Below are positions 38,174 to 46,807 of a stretch of 47,743 nucleotides of DNA, one piece after another. The notes below the pieces were generated by a model, which saw nothing but the letters and a program-made list of their open reading frames with translations, made no database searches and was not told the origin of the DNA. This DNA is from a virus. Made by a program: the position numbers and the translations under genes. The DNA lies in the IMG/VR virus record IMGVR_UViG_3300045996_002455, positions 1 through 47,743 of that record, one strand, 5' to 3'. Numbering within the stretch: position 1 is the first letter of the stretch; each line of letters opens with the position of its first letter.

Positions 38174-38381
38174 CGGTGCCTCCTGTCGGCCCGTTGCCCT
38201 TGGGCTCCATGAGCATCAGCTTCAGCTCGCCCGTGTGCCCCACCGGCAGCATGGCGATGCGCACGGTGATGCGGCCGTTGTCATCCTGGAAGGCCGAACC
38301 GCAGCGATACCAGCTCGTCTGCGTCTTTCCGTCGCGGTCCTGATACTCAAGGGGAAACAGCGCATCCAACTTCTTTGACAT
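38157..38381 (-). CDS. Hypothetical protein, 74 aa
   Basis: Begins MSKKLDALFPLEYQDRDGKT, has a beta-rich middle (RITVRIAMLPVGHTGELKLM) and a Gly-rich C-terminal tail. The flexible tail and place after the helicase suggest a DNA-metabolism partner, but nothing decisive is visible. Confidence 0.55.
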   Translation of the reverse strand: MSKKLDALFPLEYQDRDGKTQTSWYRCGSAFQDDNGRITVRIAMLPVGHTGELKLMLMEPKGNGPTGGTGGGNW

Positions 38382-38387
38382 GGTCTA

Positions 38388-40106
38388 CTACTTTCTCGCC
38401 AGAATGGCGTGAAGACGTTCTGCGTTAGGCTTCCATTTGGAAGCCGATATGACGTAGTCGCAGGCTTCGCTCGCGCGCTGGAAGGTCAGGCTATCAGGCA
38501 CGGGCGCGAATCTGGAGAGGACCGCGAGCTGCTTGATGGTGGCGAGCCCAGCATCCTGTCTTTTGTTGAGCTTGTCGATGAGCTTGCTCGCGGTGCGCTT
38601 GTCCATCTTCATCACGTCAGCTTCCTTCAGCCCGCGGCGAATCAGGAAGCCAGCCTGGCCCTCGGTCACCGGCAGCGAGCCGAAGCGCGTGCTGATGGCC
38701 TGTTCGCGCTCGAGGCCGAGGCACTTGAACGGGTCGAAGCTGGTGACCTGCGCCTTCACCTTGGCCTTCGCGGCCTGCATGCGGGCAGCCAGCGCCTTCA
38801 GCTCGTTACGCGCCTCCTTGAGGGCCTTGTGCACGTCGCGCGCCTGGCCGTCGCCTTCGGCGAACTCGTCGCGCATCTTGGCCTTCGCGGCCTTGACCTC
38901 TTCCTCGGTGTAGTCGCCGCCCAGCACGTCGACCGGGCCGACCAGCGAGTGTTTGCCTGCGTTGCCCACGAAGTCCAACACGCGCATGCGCGGCTTCTTG
39001 CTGGCAGCGATGGCAGCGCGGCGCTCGGCCGCCTTCTCCTCGCCCTCCAGGTGGTCGACCACGCCCGGCAGCACGCGGGTGCCACGGCCGCACATCTGAG
39101 CGTAGAGGCTGCGCGACTTGGTGGGCCGCGCGATGGCAACGACGCTGGTGGCTGGGGCGTCGAAGCCCTCGGTGGCCACTGCGCAGTTGAAGAGGTACTG
39201 GTACTGGCGGGCCTTGAAGCCCTTCACCAGCATGCGCCGCTCGTCGGAGTCGGTGCCGCCGTCTATGCTGATGGCGCTGCCCGGGGCGATGGCGTTCATG
39301 CGCTCGGCCATGGCATGGGCGCTGCGCACGCCGGGCGTGAAGATAATCACCTGCTCCGTGCCGCACAGCTCGTACGTCTTCTGCACCACCGACTCGGTGG
39401 CCTTCAGCATCTCCTCGTCCAGCTCGCCCTGCGCCAGGTCGCCGCTGACCGTGGACACGTTGCTCAGGTCGACCTCCTCGACGAACACCTGCTCGCCGTG
39501 CACGGGCACCAAGTAGCCAGCCTCGATGCCGTCGGTGATGTCCATGACGAACGCCACGTCGTCGAACACGGCGCCCATGGCCTTCTCGTCAGCGCGGTCA
39601 GGCGTGGCCGTGACGCCCAGCACCTTGGCACTGGTGAAGTAGTCGAGGATTTTGATGTAGCTCGGCGCGGGCGTGCGGTGGGCCTCGTCGATGATGATGA
39701 GCGAGAAGTGGTCGGGACTAAACTTCTCGAGGCGGCGCGACATGGTCTGCACGCTGGTGACGACGATGCGCTCGTTGCCGCAGCGGTACTCGGCTTTCTC
39801 CGTGCCGACGTACTCGCCCGTGGTCTCCTCTAGTGTGGCGCGCGCCTGGCTGATGAGCTCCTCGCGGTGCGCCACCATCAACACGCGGCCCTGCCACGCT
39901 GCCGCGATGGTCGCGAAGAACACGGTCTTGCCGAGGCCCGTGGCCATCACCACCAGCTCGCTGCGGTTCTCGCGCCAGCCAGACTGGCAGGCTGCGTCGG
40001 CGAGGAGCTGGTAGTAGCGGGGGGTGCGGCCACGCGGCTTTGCGGGCGGCGTGAGCATGGGAGCTGGTGCCGCTGCCGGCGCGTCGAAGAAGTCCAGCTG
40101 GCTCAT
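38388..40106 (-). CDS. DEAD/DEAH-type superfamily 2 helicase
   Basis: 572 aa. Walker A VMATGLGKT (about 53-61), VMVAHREELISQAR-type motif Ia, DEAH box IIIDEAHRT (about 138), motif III LGVTATPDR and the C-terminal helicase half (VVAIARPTKSRSLYAQMCGR with the arginine finger). It resembles phage RadD/ResIII-like enzymes that unwind or remodel replication forks. The C-terminus adds a helical domain. Probably the main replicative or recombinational motor, as no polymerase was seen. ATGA overlap with the gene upstream. Confidence 0.85.
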   Translation of the reverse strand: MSQLDFFDAPAAAPAPMLTPPAKPRGRTPRYYQLLADAACQSGWRENRSELVVMATGLGKTVFFATIAAAWQGRVLMVAHREELISQARATLEETTGEYVGTEKAEYRCGNERIVVTSVQTMSRRLEKFSPDHFSLIIIDEAHRTPAPSYIKILDYFTSAKVLGVTATPDRADEKAMGAVFDDVAFVMDITDGIEAGYLVPVHGEQVFVEEVDLSNVSTVSGDLAQGELDEEMLKATESVVQKTYELCGTEQVIIFTPGVRSAHAMAERMNAIAPGSAISIDGGTDSDERRMLVKGFKARQYQYLFNCAVATEGFDAPATSVVAIARPTKSRSLYAQMCGRGTRVLPGVVDHLEGEEKAAERRAAIAASKKPRMRVLDFVGNAGKHSLVGPVDVLGGDYTEEEVKAAKAKMRDEFAEGDGQARDVHKALKEARNELKALAARMQAAKAKVKAQVTSFDPFKCLGLEREQAISTRFGSLPVTEGQAGFLIRRGLKEADVMKMDKRTASKLIDKLNKRQDAGLATIKQLAVLSRFAPVPDSLTFQRASEACDYVISASKWKPNAERLHAILARK

Positions 40107-40294
40107 GAGCGCTCACCGATGAGAGCGATGAGGCCGACGACTGCTGCGCAGACCATGACCCCCAAGAGCCAGCCGGCAGCTTGCGAGGCCATCGAGTAGG
40201 CGGCGCCGTGGCAAACCACAGACAGCCAGCCGTGTAGGTATGCGAGGGCTCCAGCCACGCCCGCACCCATGCCGAATCCGGTGGATAGCTTCAC
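40103..40294 (-). CDS. Small membrane protein, 63 aa
   Basis: Two hydrophobic segments (GMGAGVAGALAYLHGWLSVV and AAGWLLGVMVCAAVVGLIAL). GTG start in GTGA overlap with the ParB-domain gene. Membrane proteins within replication operons are sometimes anchors, but the function is unknown. Confidence 0.55.
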   Translation of the reverse strand: MKLSTGFGMGAGVAGALAYLHGWLSVVCHGAAYSMASQAAGWLLGVMVCAAVVGLIALIGERS

Positions 40295-41490
40295 AGCGGG
40301 CCATCCACTTCTTCCGCACCCTCGGGGAACAGGTCGCCCCAGTCGTCGGAGTCGTTCAGCACTCGGCCCATGTCCACCTCGTGGTCTGGCACGGGCTCGG
40401 CGCCCTGGCGCGGCCCGTCGTCTTCCCACTCGCCATAGTCGGGAGCGTGGCAGCCCCCGAATGGGAGCATCGAGTCAGACGGCATTGTGGCCAGCGCTTC
40501 ATCGAAAGACGGCTGCGCCGGCACCAACTCGACCACGCCAGGCGTGTTCCGGCTCGCCTCGGCCTGCTCGAGCGTGACCTCCACCAGTGCCATAGGCTTC
40601 CCGCCGACCATGATGGCCTGGGGGTACTTCAGCTCGGCAGGAACGCTGCCCATGTTGGCCTCGAGCAGGTACGCGGCGCCCAGGCAGGCAGCGCATCCCT
40701 TGCGCAGGTCGGGCTGACCCTTGCACCAGGCACACAACGCGGCAGGGCGGGCGTGGCGCAGCGAGCGGGAGGCCTCCTTGAGCAGCTCGGCCAGCTGGTT
40801 GGCCAGGCCGTCGCGGATGAGCGCCTTGTTCTGGATGGCGGTCAGCCGGCCGAGCGCGGTCGACACCTTGCTGGCGGCGTCAGTCAGCGCCCGGTGCGCC
40901 TCGGCCGTCTCCGCGAGCAGGACCGGGTCGACAGCGCGGCCCCACGTCTCGAACGGGGGGGCGGAGGCCTCGGGCGCGTCGCCGGCTTCCTGGGCCCGCT
41001 GGGCCTTCTTCTGCGCGCGCTCGATTTTCTTGCGGGCGGCATCCTTGCTGATACCGGCCTCCTCGGCCACCTCCTCCAGGGCCAGCGTCTTCTCGAGCTT
41101 GGGTCGTCCCACGTGCTTCTCCGGGGTCAGCGCGGCCGGGGGCGGCAGCGTCTCCAGCTTCTTCTGCACCAGCTCGGCGAGCTCGGTGCCCGTGTGGTTG
41201 CGGCGGTCGCGGTTCTCGGCCTCGCGCAGCTCGAGCACCTCGGCATCCGTGCACGAGACCAGGCGGCACGTGACGCTGTCGAGGTTGAGCAGCACGCACG
41301 CGGCCACGCGGTCCTCACCAGCGATTACCTCGAGCGTCGCGCCCATGCGCACCAGTGGGTAGTGTATGAGGCCGAGCTTGCGGATGCTGTCGGCCAGCTT
41401 GATGACGTGCGTCTGAACGAGCCGCTTGTCGAAGTCGTCGGAGCAGGTGAGCGCGTCGAGACGCACGTCACGGACGTCGATGTCTTGCAT
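40291..41490 (-). CDS. ParB/Spo0J-domain protein
   Basis: 399 aa. The N-terminal ParB nuclease/CTPase-like domain (DIDVRDVRLDALTCSDDFDK; LGLIHYPLVRMGATLEVIAG with EDRVAA; EAENRDRRNHTG) is followed by an HTH (LEEVAEEAGISKDAARKKIE), a Cys cluster (CAWCKGQPDLRKGCAACLG) and an acidic C-terminus. The start is ATG 41490 with a GGAGAAGAAG ribosome site and TGATG overlap. Such proteins bind inverted repeats and spread; the GGAC/GTCC array is a natural candidate target. No ParA gene is present. Confidence 0.75.
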   Translation of the reverse strand: MQDIDVRDVRLDALTCSDDFDKRLVQTHVIKLADSIRKLGLIHYPLVRMGATLEVIAGEDRVAACVLLNLDSVTCRLVSCTDAEVLELREAENRDRRNHTGTELAELVQKKLETLPPPAALTPEKHVGRPKLEKTLALEEVAEEAGISKDAARKKIERAQKKAQRAQEAGDAPEASAPPFETWGRAVDPVLLAETAEAHRALTDAASKVSTALGRLTAIQNKALIRDGLANQLAELLKEASRSLRHARPAALCAWCKGQPDLRKGCAACLGAAYLLEANMGSVPAELKYPQAIMVGGKPMALVEVTLEQAEASRNTPGVVELVPAQPSFDEALATMPSDSMLPFGGCHAPDYGEWEDDGPRQGAEPVPDHEVDMGRVLNDSDDWGDLFPEGAEEVDGPL

Positions 41491-42536
41491 CACTTCTTCT
41501 CCTTGGGGACGTTTCTCCATGAATAGGCGTGGTGGCTGGGCACCTTCTTCTTGAAGCTGGCCAGCTCGGGGTGAGCGGCCAGCATGGCCTTCTCGTTGAC
41601 GATGGTGCGGTACTGCGCGACCACCTCGGACTTAAGCGCCTCGAGCGAGGCGTAGTCCATCACGTTCGCCATGACCTCGCCCTTGCTCCACATCTTGCCC
41701 GCGGCCTCGTCGATGATGGGGCCGTGCGCGTCGACGTGCGCCTTCAGCGCTTCCTTGCAGGCCTTGGCCGTCTCCTCGACCTGCTCGAGCATGAGCTTCA
41801 GCTCCAGCGCATCGGTCGACGTCATGCTGCCCGTCAGGTACTTGACCAGCGAGCCGTGCGCCTGGTCGGGCGGCACGAGGTAGGCCGGGCACTTGGTGCG
41901 GCTGTAGCAGTTGCGGCAGTGCGGACCCGTGGCGAAGTCGCCATCGGTGTTCAGGGCGGCAGCGCGCACGCGCTCCCACGCGGACAGCGCGAAGTCGCCG
42001 CTGACCTCCCACGTCTCGCCCCATTCCCACGTGCCTTCCGTGGCGTGCCAGATGCCGCAGCAGGCGTAGTCGACTTCGTCCGCGTGCTTGGCAGCCAGCG
42101 CGAGCGCGTAGCAGAGCAGTTGAAGAGAACGCGGTCCATCGGGCGTTGTCCACTCACTCTTCTTCAAGTCGCCAACGTACAGCACGCGGTTGACAATCCA
42201 GTAGAAGTCGCAGTGCCCAGCAGTGAGGCACGCCGGGTCCGCCTTCAGCGCGAAGTTGGCGAACATGTCGAGGCCGCACTCGGCCTCCTTGACGGCCTCG
42301 CTGAAGCGCAAGCACACGCCGTCGGCGAGAATGATGTCCGCGGGCAGCTGCCACGAGTCGATGTCGGCCTGCTCATCTTCGGTGAGGCGGTTGTACGCGT
42401 CGCGCCAGTCGCCGCCAGCGGCACGCGCGTGCCACACGCTGGACATGGCGGCAGCGCGGCCAGCGCCCACGTTCAGCGCGGGTGACTTGGCGCAGAACTG
42501 CGCGATGGGGAGCGAGCTGGGTCGGTTTCCGCGCAT
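41490..42536 (-). CDS. PD-(D/E)XK exonuclease, Cas4-like / DUF2800
   Basis: 348 aa. Nuclease motifs: AGHCDFYWIVNRVLYVGDLK with the Asp, and GDLKK as the D/ExK element; then SLQLLCYALALAAK (QxxxY). C-terminal cysteines (GPHCRNCYSRTKCPAYLV) can hold an iron-sulfur cluster as in Cas4/AddB nucleases. It probably resects DNA to give the single strand used by the ERF annealase. ATG 42536 has GGAGG 7 nt upstream; ATG 42542 is less well placed. Confidence 0.8.
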   Translation of the reverse strand: MRGNRPSSLPIAQFCAKSPALNVGAGRAAAMSSVWHARAAGGDWRDAYNRLTEDEQADIDSWQLPADIILADGVCLRFSEAVKEAECGLDMFANFALKADPACLTAGHCDFYWIVNRVLYVGDLKKSEWTTPDGPRSLQLLCYALALAAKHADEVDYACCGIWHATEGTWEWGETWEVSGDFALSAWERVRAAALNTDGDFATGPHCRNCYSRTKCPAYLVPPDQAHGSLVKYLTGSMTSTDALELKLMLEQVEETAKACKEALKAHVDAHGPIIDEAAGKMWSKGEVMANVMDYASLEALKSEVVAQYRTIVNEKAMLAAHPELASFKKKVPSHHAYSWRNVPKEKK

Positions 42537-42538
42537 GT

Positions 42539-42787
42539 TCATTCCTCCGGCTCGGCAAATACGTCGTCTTGGCACACTTGGCACAAGCGACTAATGCGCC
42601 ACTCGCGCGCCGACAGCTCGTCGCGAAACGCGCTGGCAGTGTTCCCGCACATCGCGCAGAGGGCGACACCCTGACTGGCAGCGACTACCCCGGGGCCGCC
42701 TTCGGAGCGGGCGATGTCGTCGGCCATGCGGAGCAGCTCGGGGGACTGCCCGCGCTCAACAGCGACCTCTTCTAGGCTCTTCTTCAC
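42539..42787 (-). CDS. Zinc-binding hypothetical protein, 82 aa
   Basis: CAMCGN and RLCQVCQDDVF pairs form one zinc site joined by a helical segment (ASAFRDELSAREWRISRLC). This short type is common in phage genomes next to exonuclease genes. GTG start, GTGA overlap. Confidence 0.6.
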   Translation of the reverse strand: MKKSLEEVAVERGQSPELLRMADDIARSEGGPGVVAASQGVALCAMCGNTASAFRDELSAREWRISRLCQVCQDDVFAEPEE

Positions 42788-43038
42788 GATGCCACCTGCG
42801 GCGCCACGAAGGCGCGGTTACGAGCGAACGTGGTCGCCTGCTTGAGGGTGTCGAATGAATAGCGCTGGTCGCCATCGACCAGGACGCCAAAGCGGTTGCC
42901 ATCGGCGAACACCGTGGCTCGGCCGTGCTTGCCACGGAAGCCAGCAAAGATGGCTCGCGCGGTCGACTGCTCGCCTTCAAAGTGGTTGGTCGGCTCGCGC
43001 GTGTCGCCGATGGAGTCTTCATACGTGGTGAGGGTCAT
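42784..43038 (-). CDS. Hypothetical protein, 84 aa
   Basis: Compact alpha/beta protein (RAIFAGFRGKHGRATVFADG, RYSFDTLKQATTFARNRAFV). ATG overlaps the pentapeptide gene stop (ATGA). No family recognised. Confidence 0.55.
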   Translation of the reverse strand: MTLTTYEDSIGDTREPTNHFEGEQSTARAIFAGFRGKHGRATVFADGNRFGVLVDGDQRYSFDTLKQATTFARNRAFVAPQVAS

Positions 43039-43607
43039 CGGCCGGCCCTTTCCCGCATGCCTGCGAGCTGGTCAGCTACGGGCGCCGAGAAGTCGGGCAC
43101 CATGCCCGTGCTGGAGTAGTAGACCAGCGCAGCTGCCGTGGCCTGGCCCACGGAGCTCCGTAGGTCGGTCGATGCGCAGTAGTGCGCCGTGAGCGCCGCG
43201 AGATGCCACTTTTTGATGCCGTCTGCCGCTTCGCCATGAGGCACGAGCCACGCGCCGTCGCGCTCCAGGACGTCGAGCAACGTCGCATCCAGCGCAGGCA
43301 CGGGGTGCACGTACGGGAGCCCCGTCGCGCCGCGCAGGTCGCTCCCCGCAAAGCTCACGTTCCAGAGCTTGCAGTCGGTGAAGTCTGCGCCCATGAGATT
43401 GCATTGCCTGAACGTGCAATCAAGCAGGCGCCCGTGCGCAAAGCTCGCGCCTTGTAGGTTTGACCGTTCGAATCGCACATTGAACATGTGGGCGCCATCG
43501 GCGCGCAGCTGAATGGCCGGGCAGTCGAGCACAACGCAGCTCGCGAGCTGGCGCCCGTTCCAGTCGGCGCGGCTCAAGGGATGGTCCTGGAGGTGTAGGT
43601 TATCCAT
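43035..43607 (-). CDS. Pentapeptide-repeat protein
   Basis: 190 aa. Pentapeptides of the A(D/N)LXX type run from about 8 to 100 (SRADWNGRQLASCVV; VRFERSNLQGASFAHGRLLD; LMGADFTDCKLWNVSFAGSD). The C-terminal half is helical. Pentapeptide proteins can mimic DNA (for example Qnr against gyrase), a possible gyrase-control role here. ATG 43607 has GGAGG 7 nt upstream and an ATGGATAA overlap with the preceding gene. Confidence 0.75.
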   Translation of the reverse strand: MDNLHLQDHPLSRADWNGRQLASCVVLDCPAIQLRADGAHMFNVRFERSNLQGASFAHGRLLDCTFRQCNLMGADFTDCKLWNVSFAGSDLRGATGLPYVHPVPALDATLLDVLERDGAWLVPHGEAADGIKKWHLAALTAHYCASTDLRSSVGQATAAALVYYSSTGMVPDFSAPVADQLAGMRERAGR

Positions 43608-43800
43608 TTTCATCCTCCATCGCGCGCGCCGCGTTGATTGCGTCGACGCACTTTTGCCTGGCGAATCGGTCGAAGCCAGGCGCTAACGTAAGCGCCTGTT
43701 CGCAGGCCTCGTGAAGCTCCCAGTCACGCGCCGAACGCGCCTCCGCGCTTAGCGCTTCGATTTGACTGTCTGCGATGGTCGCGACGGTCAGTTTATCCAT
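43600..43800 (-). CDS. Small hypothetical protein, 66 aa
   Basis: MDKLTVATIADSQIEALSAE then a helical segment rich in Ala and Arg. Start and stop sit in ATGGATAA overlaps with both neighbours. Looks like a small helical regulator or adaptor; no family. Confidence 0.55.
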   Translation of the reverse strand: MDKLTVATIADSQIEALSAEARSARDWELHEACEQALTLAPGFDRFARQKCVDAINAARAMEDENG

Positions 43801-44536
43801 TGCTGGCCCCCTGCTTCGCGTCGATGGCGCGCTGGAGTAGCTTCGTGATGAGCGTCTGCGCTTCGTTGTGCGTGCGCGTGGCGCTGAAGGTGATGCCGGT
43901 CAGCTCCTTGGCCAGCGCATCGGCGCCGAGTCTGTTCTCGACGCCAAGGGACTTCATAAGATCCCTGATTTTGGCCCCCTGCTCGGCCGTGGCCGGTAGC
44001 GCGCCTTGGTCGACAGGAGGCGCGGAAGCGGCGACGCTCGTTTGCGCGGGCTGTTGCTGCGCGGGCTGTTGGCGAGGCGCCTCGGGAGCGCGGCGCGGTT
44101 GGCTTCCCATGGCAGGCGTACGCGCGCTAGCTGCGTTCCCGTCGTCGTCCTCGGGAGCAACGCCGCAGATAGCGGCCAAGCTGCCTCTTCGCGCGTACGT
44201 CACGGCTGAGAGAATCTTCTGCGGGTCTGCGTTCCAGACTGGCATATCCAGCTCGCAAGACATCCATTCGCCAGACTTGTGCATGAGCACGGTTTCAACC
44301 GTGACGATTGTCTCGATGTCCTCGCCAACGGTCGCGCCCATGCGAGTCGACGGGAACTGAGGGTAAGAGAGGCCGTGCTTGGCGAACGGGGCACGGATAG
44401 CGTCTCGCACGCTGGCTAGGTCCGCATACTTCGATTTGAAGTGCGGGTTATTGGCGTCCTTTGTGGCGTTGTCGGCCTCGCCCATTGCAAGGGTGAGAGC
44501 TTCGGAAAGGTTGGCGATGGATTCAGAGCGTTTCAT
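43793..44536 (-). CDS. ERF-family single-strand annealing protein
   Basis: 247 aa. The N-terminal ERF domain is clear: SESIANLSEALTLAMGEADN, then NPHFKSKYADLASVRDAIRA and KHGLSYPQFPSTR (residues 1-65), with YARRGSLAAICGV later. A Gln/Pro-rich linker (about 140-165) separates a C-terminal helical DNA-binding-type domain. Like P22 Erf it would anneal complementary single strands, circularise the genome and mediate recombination together with the exonuclease and HNH genes downstream. ATG overlaps the upstream stop (ATGA). Confidence 0.85.
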   Translation of the reverse strand: MKRSESIANLSEALTLAMGEADNATKDANNPHFKSKYADLASVRDAIRAPFAKHGLSYPQFPSTRMGATVGEDIETIVTVETVLMHKSGEWMSCELDMPVWNADPQKILSAVTYARRGSLAAICGVAPEDDDGNAASARTPAMGSQPRRAPEAPRQQPAQQQPAQTSVAASAPPVDQGALPATAEQGAKIRDLMKSLGVENRLGADALAKELTGITFSATRTHNEAQTLITKLLQRAIDAKQGASNG

Positions 44537-44940
44537 GGTTGTTCGTTCCTTGGGTTGTGGGGTACCACGGTTTGCGTGTCGTCGGCAAGTGCCTTCGCGA
44601 TGAGCTTGGCGCGCAGTGCGTCGAGCAGTGTCTTGCCCGCTTTGTAGTAGTCGGGATTCTGCGCACGGTAGCGCGCGAGCGGCGTTGGGAAGCGATACGT
44701 GACCATGCACTGCGCCGGCACGATGGCATGGTCAGAGACCCACCACTGGCCGTCGGCATTGCGTGAGAGCACGGCTGTGGAGCCATAGCCGAACATGTGT
44801 GCTCGCAGGGCAGCGGCGATGGTTGTGGCCGATGGCAGGGCCTTGGGACTGACGCGGCGACCCTTGCCACCCTGGCGACTAGGCGGCACGAGGTGAGCTG
44901 TTGAGGCGCTGGTGCGCGCGGTGCGTTCTGAGGGTTTCAT
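44533..44940 (-). CDS. Hypothetical protein, 135 aa
   Basis: Basic N-terminus (HLVPPSRQGGKGRRVSPKAL), then an aromatic-containing middle (AVLSRNADGQWWVSDHAIVP). ATGA overlaps on both sides. Possibly a DNA-binding partner of the annealase. Confidence 0.55.
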   Translation of the reverse strand: MKPSERTARTSASTAHLVPPSRQGGKGRRVSPKALPSATTIAAALRAHMFGYGSTAVLSRNADGQWWVSDHAIVPAQCMVTYRFPTPLARYRAQNPDYYKAGKTLLDALRAKLIAKALADDTQTVVPHNPRNEQP

Positions 44941-45461
44941 GTTGCGTACTTCTCGCTGGCGAGTTGCGCCTCGACAAGCCAGCGCGGTCGCATCATGCCA
45001 ATCACCGCTTCAAGCGTTGCCTTGGGGTCTCGGCTGATGATGAGAATGAACAGCAAGGTATTGCACTGCTCTTCGGTGATGCGCAGGTGCTTGGCAAGGA
45101 TGTCGCGCGGTCTTTCCCTGAGATAGGCTTGGTTTCCGCCGTGGTACCGCTCGCCCATGCCGCCAAGCGCGCCAGCTGCCCAGTACCAGGCGTTAGCAAC
45201 GCCATGCATTGGTACACCTTCCACGTCCGACAGGTGGAGCGCCACGACATCGGCTAGCTGCGGGAAACACTCGAGTGCGATGTCATGAATGCATCCAACG
45301 CAGTCAGGCTCGCGCCGAAACTTGCCCGGTTTGCGGGCGAGCCACTCCTCGCCTGTTACCGAAAAGGCGGGAGTGCAACCGCCACGCTCGTCTGCTGGTG
45401 TGCAAACGGTTACGCGGACCTTGCGCTTGTTGTCGGGCGATACGTATTGAAAGATTCGCAT
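44937..45461 (-). CDS. Hypothetical protein, 174 aa
   Basis: Two Cys pairs (VTVCTPADERGGC, EPDCVGCIHD) in the first half suggest zinc; the second half is helical (ILAKHLRITEEQCNTLLFIL). GGAGG lies 8 nt before ATG 45461. Function unknown. Confidence 0.55.
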   Translation of the reverse strand: MRIFQYVSPDNKRKVRVTVCTPADERGGCTPAFSVTGEEWLARKPGKFRREPDCVGCIHDIALECFPQLADVVALHLSDVEGVPMHGVANAWYWAAGALGGMGERYHGGNQAYLRERPRDILAKHLRITEEQCNTLLFILIISRDPKATLEAVIGMMRPRWLVEAQLASEKYAT

Positions 45462-45462
45462 G

Positions 45463-45570
45463 TTACTTGACCTCCGTTACTTCGAAGCATTCCCCATCGA
45501 CGCAAACCAGCGTGCCGCGCTCGCCTGTCGAGGCTTCCCAAGTGCCGCGGGTATCTGGACAGAGGTACAT
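45463..45570 (-). CDS. Tiny hypothetical protein, 35 aa
   Basis: MYLCPDTRGTWEASTGERGT then LVCVDGECFEVTEV. Strong AAGGAG ribosome site before ATG 45570 and one-base spacing to its neighbours support translation. Looks like a small beta-rich protein with paired cysteines. Confidence 0.55.
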   Translation of the reverse strand: MYLCPDTRGTWEASTGERGTLVCVDGECFEVTEVK

Positions 45571-45571
45571 G

Positions 45572-45835
45572 TCAGGGCTCCTTGCTGAAGTTGGAAGCGT
45601 TGCAGGTGAGCACGTCCGAATGGCTGGCGATGTAGACCGGCTGGCGCTTGACCAGAATGTAGCTAGTGCCCATGGCCCCCGAGCAGACCACGTAGACGCG
45701 CCGCCAGTAGCCTTTGTAGCGGAGCATGAAGTTGGTCGGAATCTTGTTGCCGTAGCCGTTGCGCGGGAGGCGTGAGCATGGTGGGAGGTCCGTTGTCATG
45801 CGGCCGGTGACCTGTGATTCGTCGATGTAGAGCAT
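45572..45835 (-). CDS. Hypothetical protein, 87 aa
   Basis: Beta-rich, basic (GNKIPTNFMLRYKGYWRRVY; SYILVKRQPVYIASHSDVLT). Placed in the operon between short genes. No family recognised. Confidence 0.55.
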   Translation of the reverse strand: MLYIDESQVTGRMTTDLPPCSRLPRNGYGNKIPTNFMLRYKGYWRRVYVVCSGAMGTSYILVKRQPVYIASHSDVLTCNASNFSKEP

Positions 45836-45838
45836 GGC

Positions 45839-46234
45839 TCAGCCCTCCGCCATGTAGAACCACTGCCCGCTGAGGTCACGTGGCGCCCACAGGCGTCCGC
45901 CTTCGTTCTCCTCCCACGTCTCAAGCTCTCCGCGTTCCTCCGCACGCTCGCGCGCCTGGTAGTCGCCAGCGATGAACTGGAGGAGAAGCGCGTTGAGTTC
46001 GGCGCCAGACATGGCTTCAAGGTCGGCGCGCTTCCATGCGCCGTAGTCTGCAAAGTGGTCTACAAGGCCCGCCAGTTCATCAGTGAGCCATTCCTCGCGG
46101 TCGGCCATGGCTTCGCAGGCGTTGCGCCACGTGACAGCGCCGATGTTGCCCAGGCCAGATTCGGCGACCGAGCTGGAGAAGCGTTCCATGCAGTCGCCAT
46201 ACAGCGAGACAATGCGCGTGATGTTGATTTCCAT
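45839..46234 (-). CDS. Hypothetical acidic protein, 131 aa
   Basis: Begins MEINITRIVSLYGDCMERFS and is largely helical and acidic (REEWLTDELAGLVDHFADYG). ATG 46234 lies one base after the upstream stop. An earlier in-frame start is out of context and rejected. Unknown function. Confidence 0.6.
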   Translation of the reverse strand: MEINITRIVSLYGDCMERFSSSVAESGLGNIGAVTWRNACEAMADREEWLTDELAGLVDHFADYGAWKRADLEAMSGAELNALLLQFIAGDYQARERAEERGELETWEENEGGRLWAPRDLSGQWFYMAEG

Positions 46235-46235
46235 T

Positions 46236-46415
46236 TCAGGCCGCCTTCCGAGCAGCCTTGACGGCGCCTGCGTAGCGGAGCCATGCGCGCTGAGCCTTTG
46301 CGCGGGCCTCCACATCGGCCACGATGCGCTCGCAGAGTGCAAGACTGTCGGTGGAGTGTTCAAGGTCCAGTTGTTCGGCGATGAGGTCACAGAGTGCGAG
46401 TGTCTTGTCGAACAT
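46236..46415 (-). CDS. Small hypothetical protein, 59 aa
   Basis: Helical protein MFDKTLALCDLIAEQLDLEH then a basic tail. AGGAG ribosome site. It overlaps the upstream 59-aa gene by 29 nt in another frame. Confidence 0.55.
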   Translation of the reverse strand: MFDKTLALCDLIAEQLDLEHSTDSLALCERIVADVEARAKAQRAWLRYAGAVKAARKAA

Positions 46416-46566
46416 GGTGCGTGCTCCTGGTTGTGAGGTGAGGGTTAGCGGCGCGCTCGCAGAGAGACTCGGCAAGGATGCGCTTCACATCGGCGCATAG
46501 TTCAGCGTGTGTGGGCTCGCGCCCTAGCTTCGCTTTCAAAACTTCGTAGATGGTGGGCTTACGCAT
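46387..46566 (-). CDS. Small phage-type protein, 59 aa
   Basis: MRKPTIYEVLKAKLGREPTH then AELCADVKRILAESL is a sequence type that recurs in many phage early regions, probably a helical protein of unknown role. It starts 3 nt after the previous stop and its C-terminus overlaps the next gene by 29 nt. Confidence 0.6.
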   Translation of the reverse strand: MRKPTIYEVLKAKLGREPTHAELCADVKRILAESLCERAANPHLTTRSTHHVRQDTRTL

Positions 46567-46568
46567 GG

Positions 46569-46805
46569 TCAGGCGTTGTCGTAGGTGAGCGTGGAAACGA
46601 GGTCCCAGGCAGCTTCGGTGGTGAGAGGCGGGAAGCCTTCCACGGCGCCCTGGGCGTCAGTGAAGCAGCCGTTGGGGTCGACCTTGCCCAGCCACTCAAT
46701 GAGCGTCTCGCGGCTGCTGTCAGTGCTCAAGACGGGAAGGTTGGTGCTGGTGATGGAGGCGCGGAGCGTGTTGGCGAGTGCAGCGACGACGGCAAGCTCG
46801 GACAT
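46569..46805 (-). CDS. Hypothetical protein, 78 aa
   Basis: MSELAVVAALANTLRASITS, then a helical C-terminus (LTTEAAWDLVSTLTYDNA). The gene lies two bases below the TAG of the membrane-protein gene. No family recognised. Confidence 0.55.
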   Translation of the reverse strand: MSELAVVAALANTLRASITSTNLPVLSTDSSRETLIEWLGKVDPNGCFTDAQGAVEGFPPLTTEAAWDLVSTLTYDNA

Positions 46806-46807
46806 GG

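Noticed and set aside
44560-44575. GGTACC near the annealase gene start
   Set aside because: It lacks the GGGTACCC arms and lies inside coding sequence.
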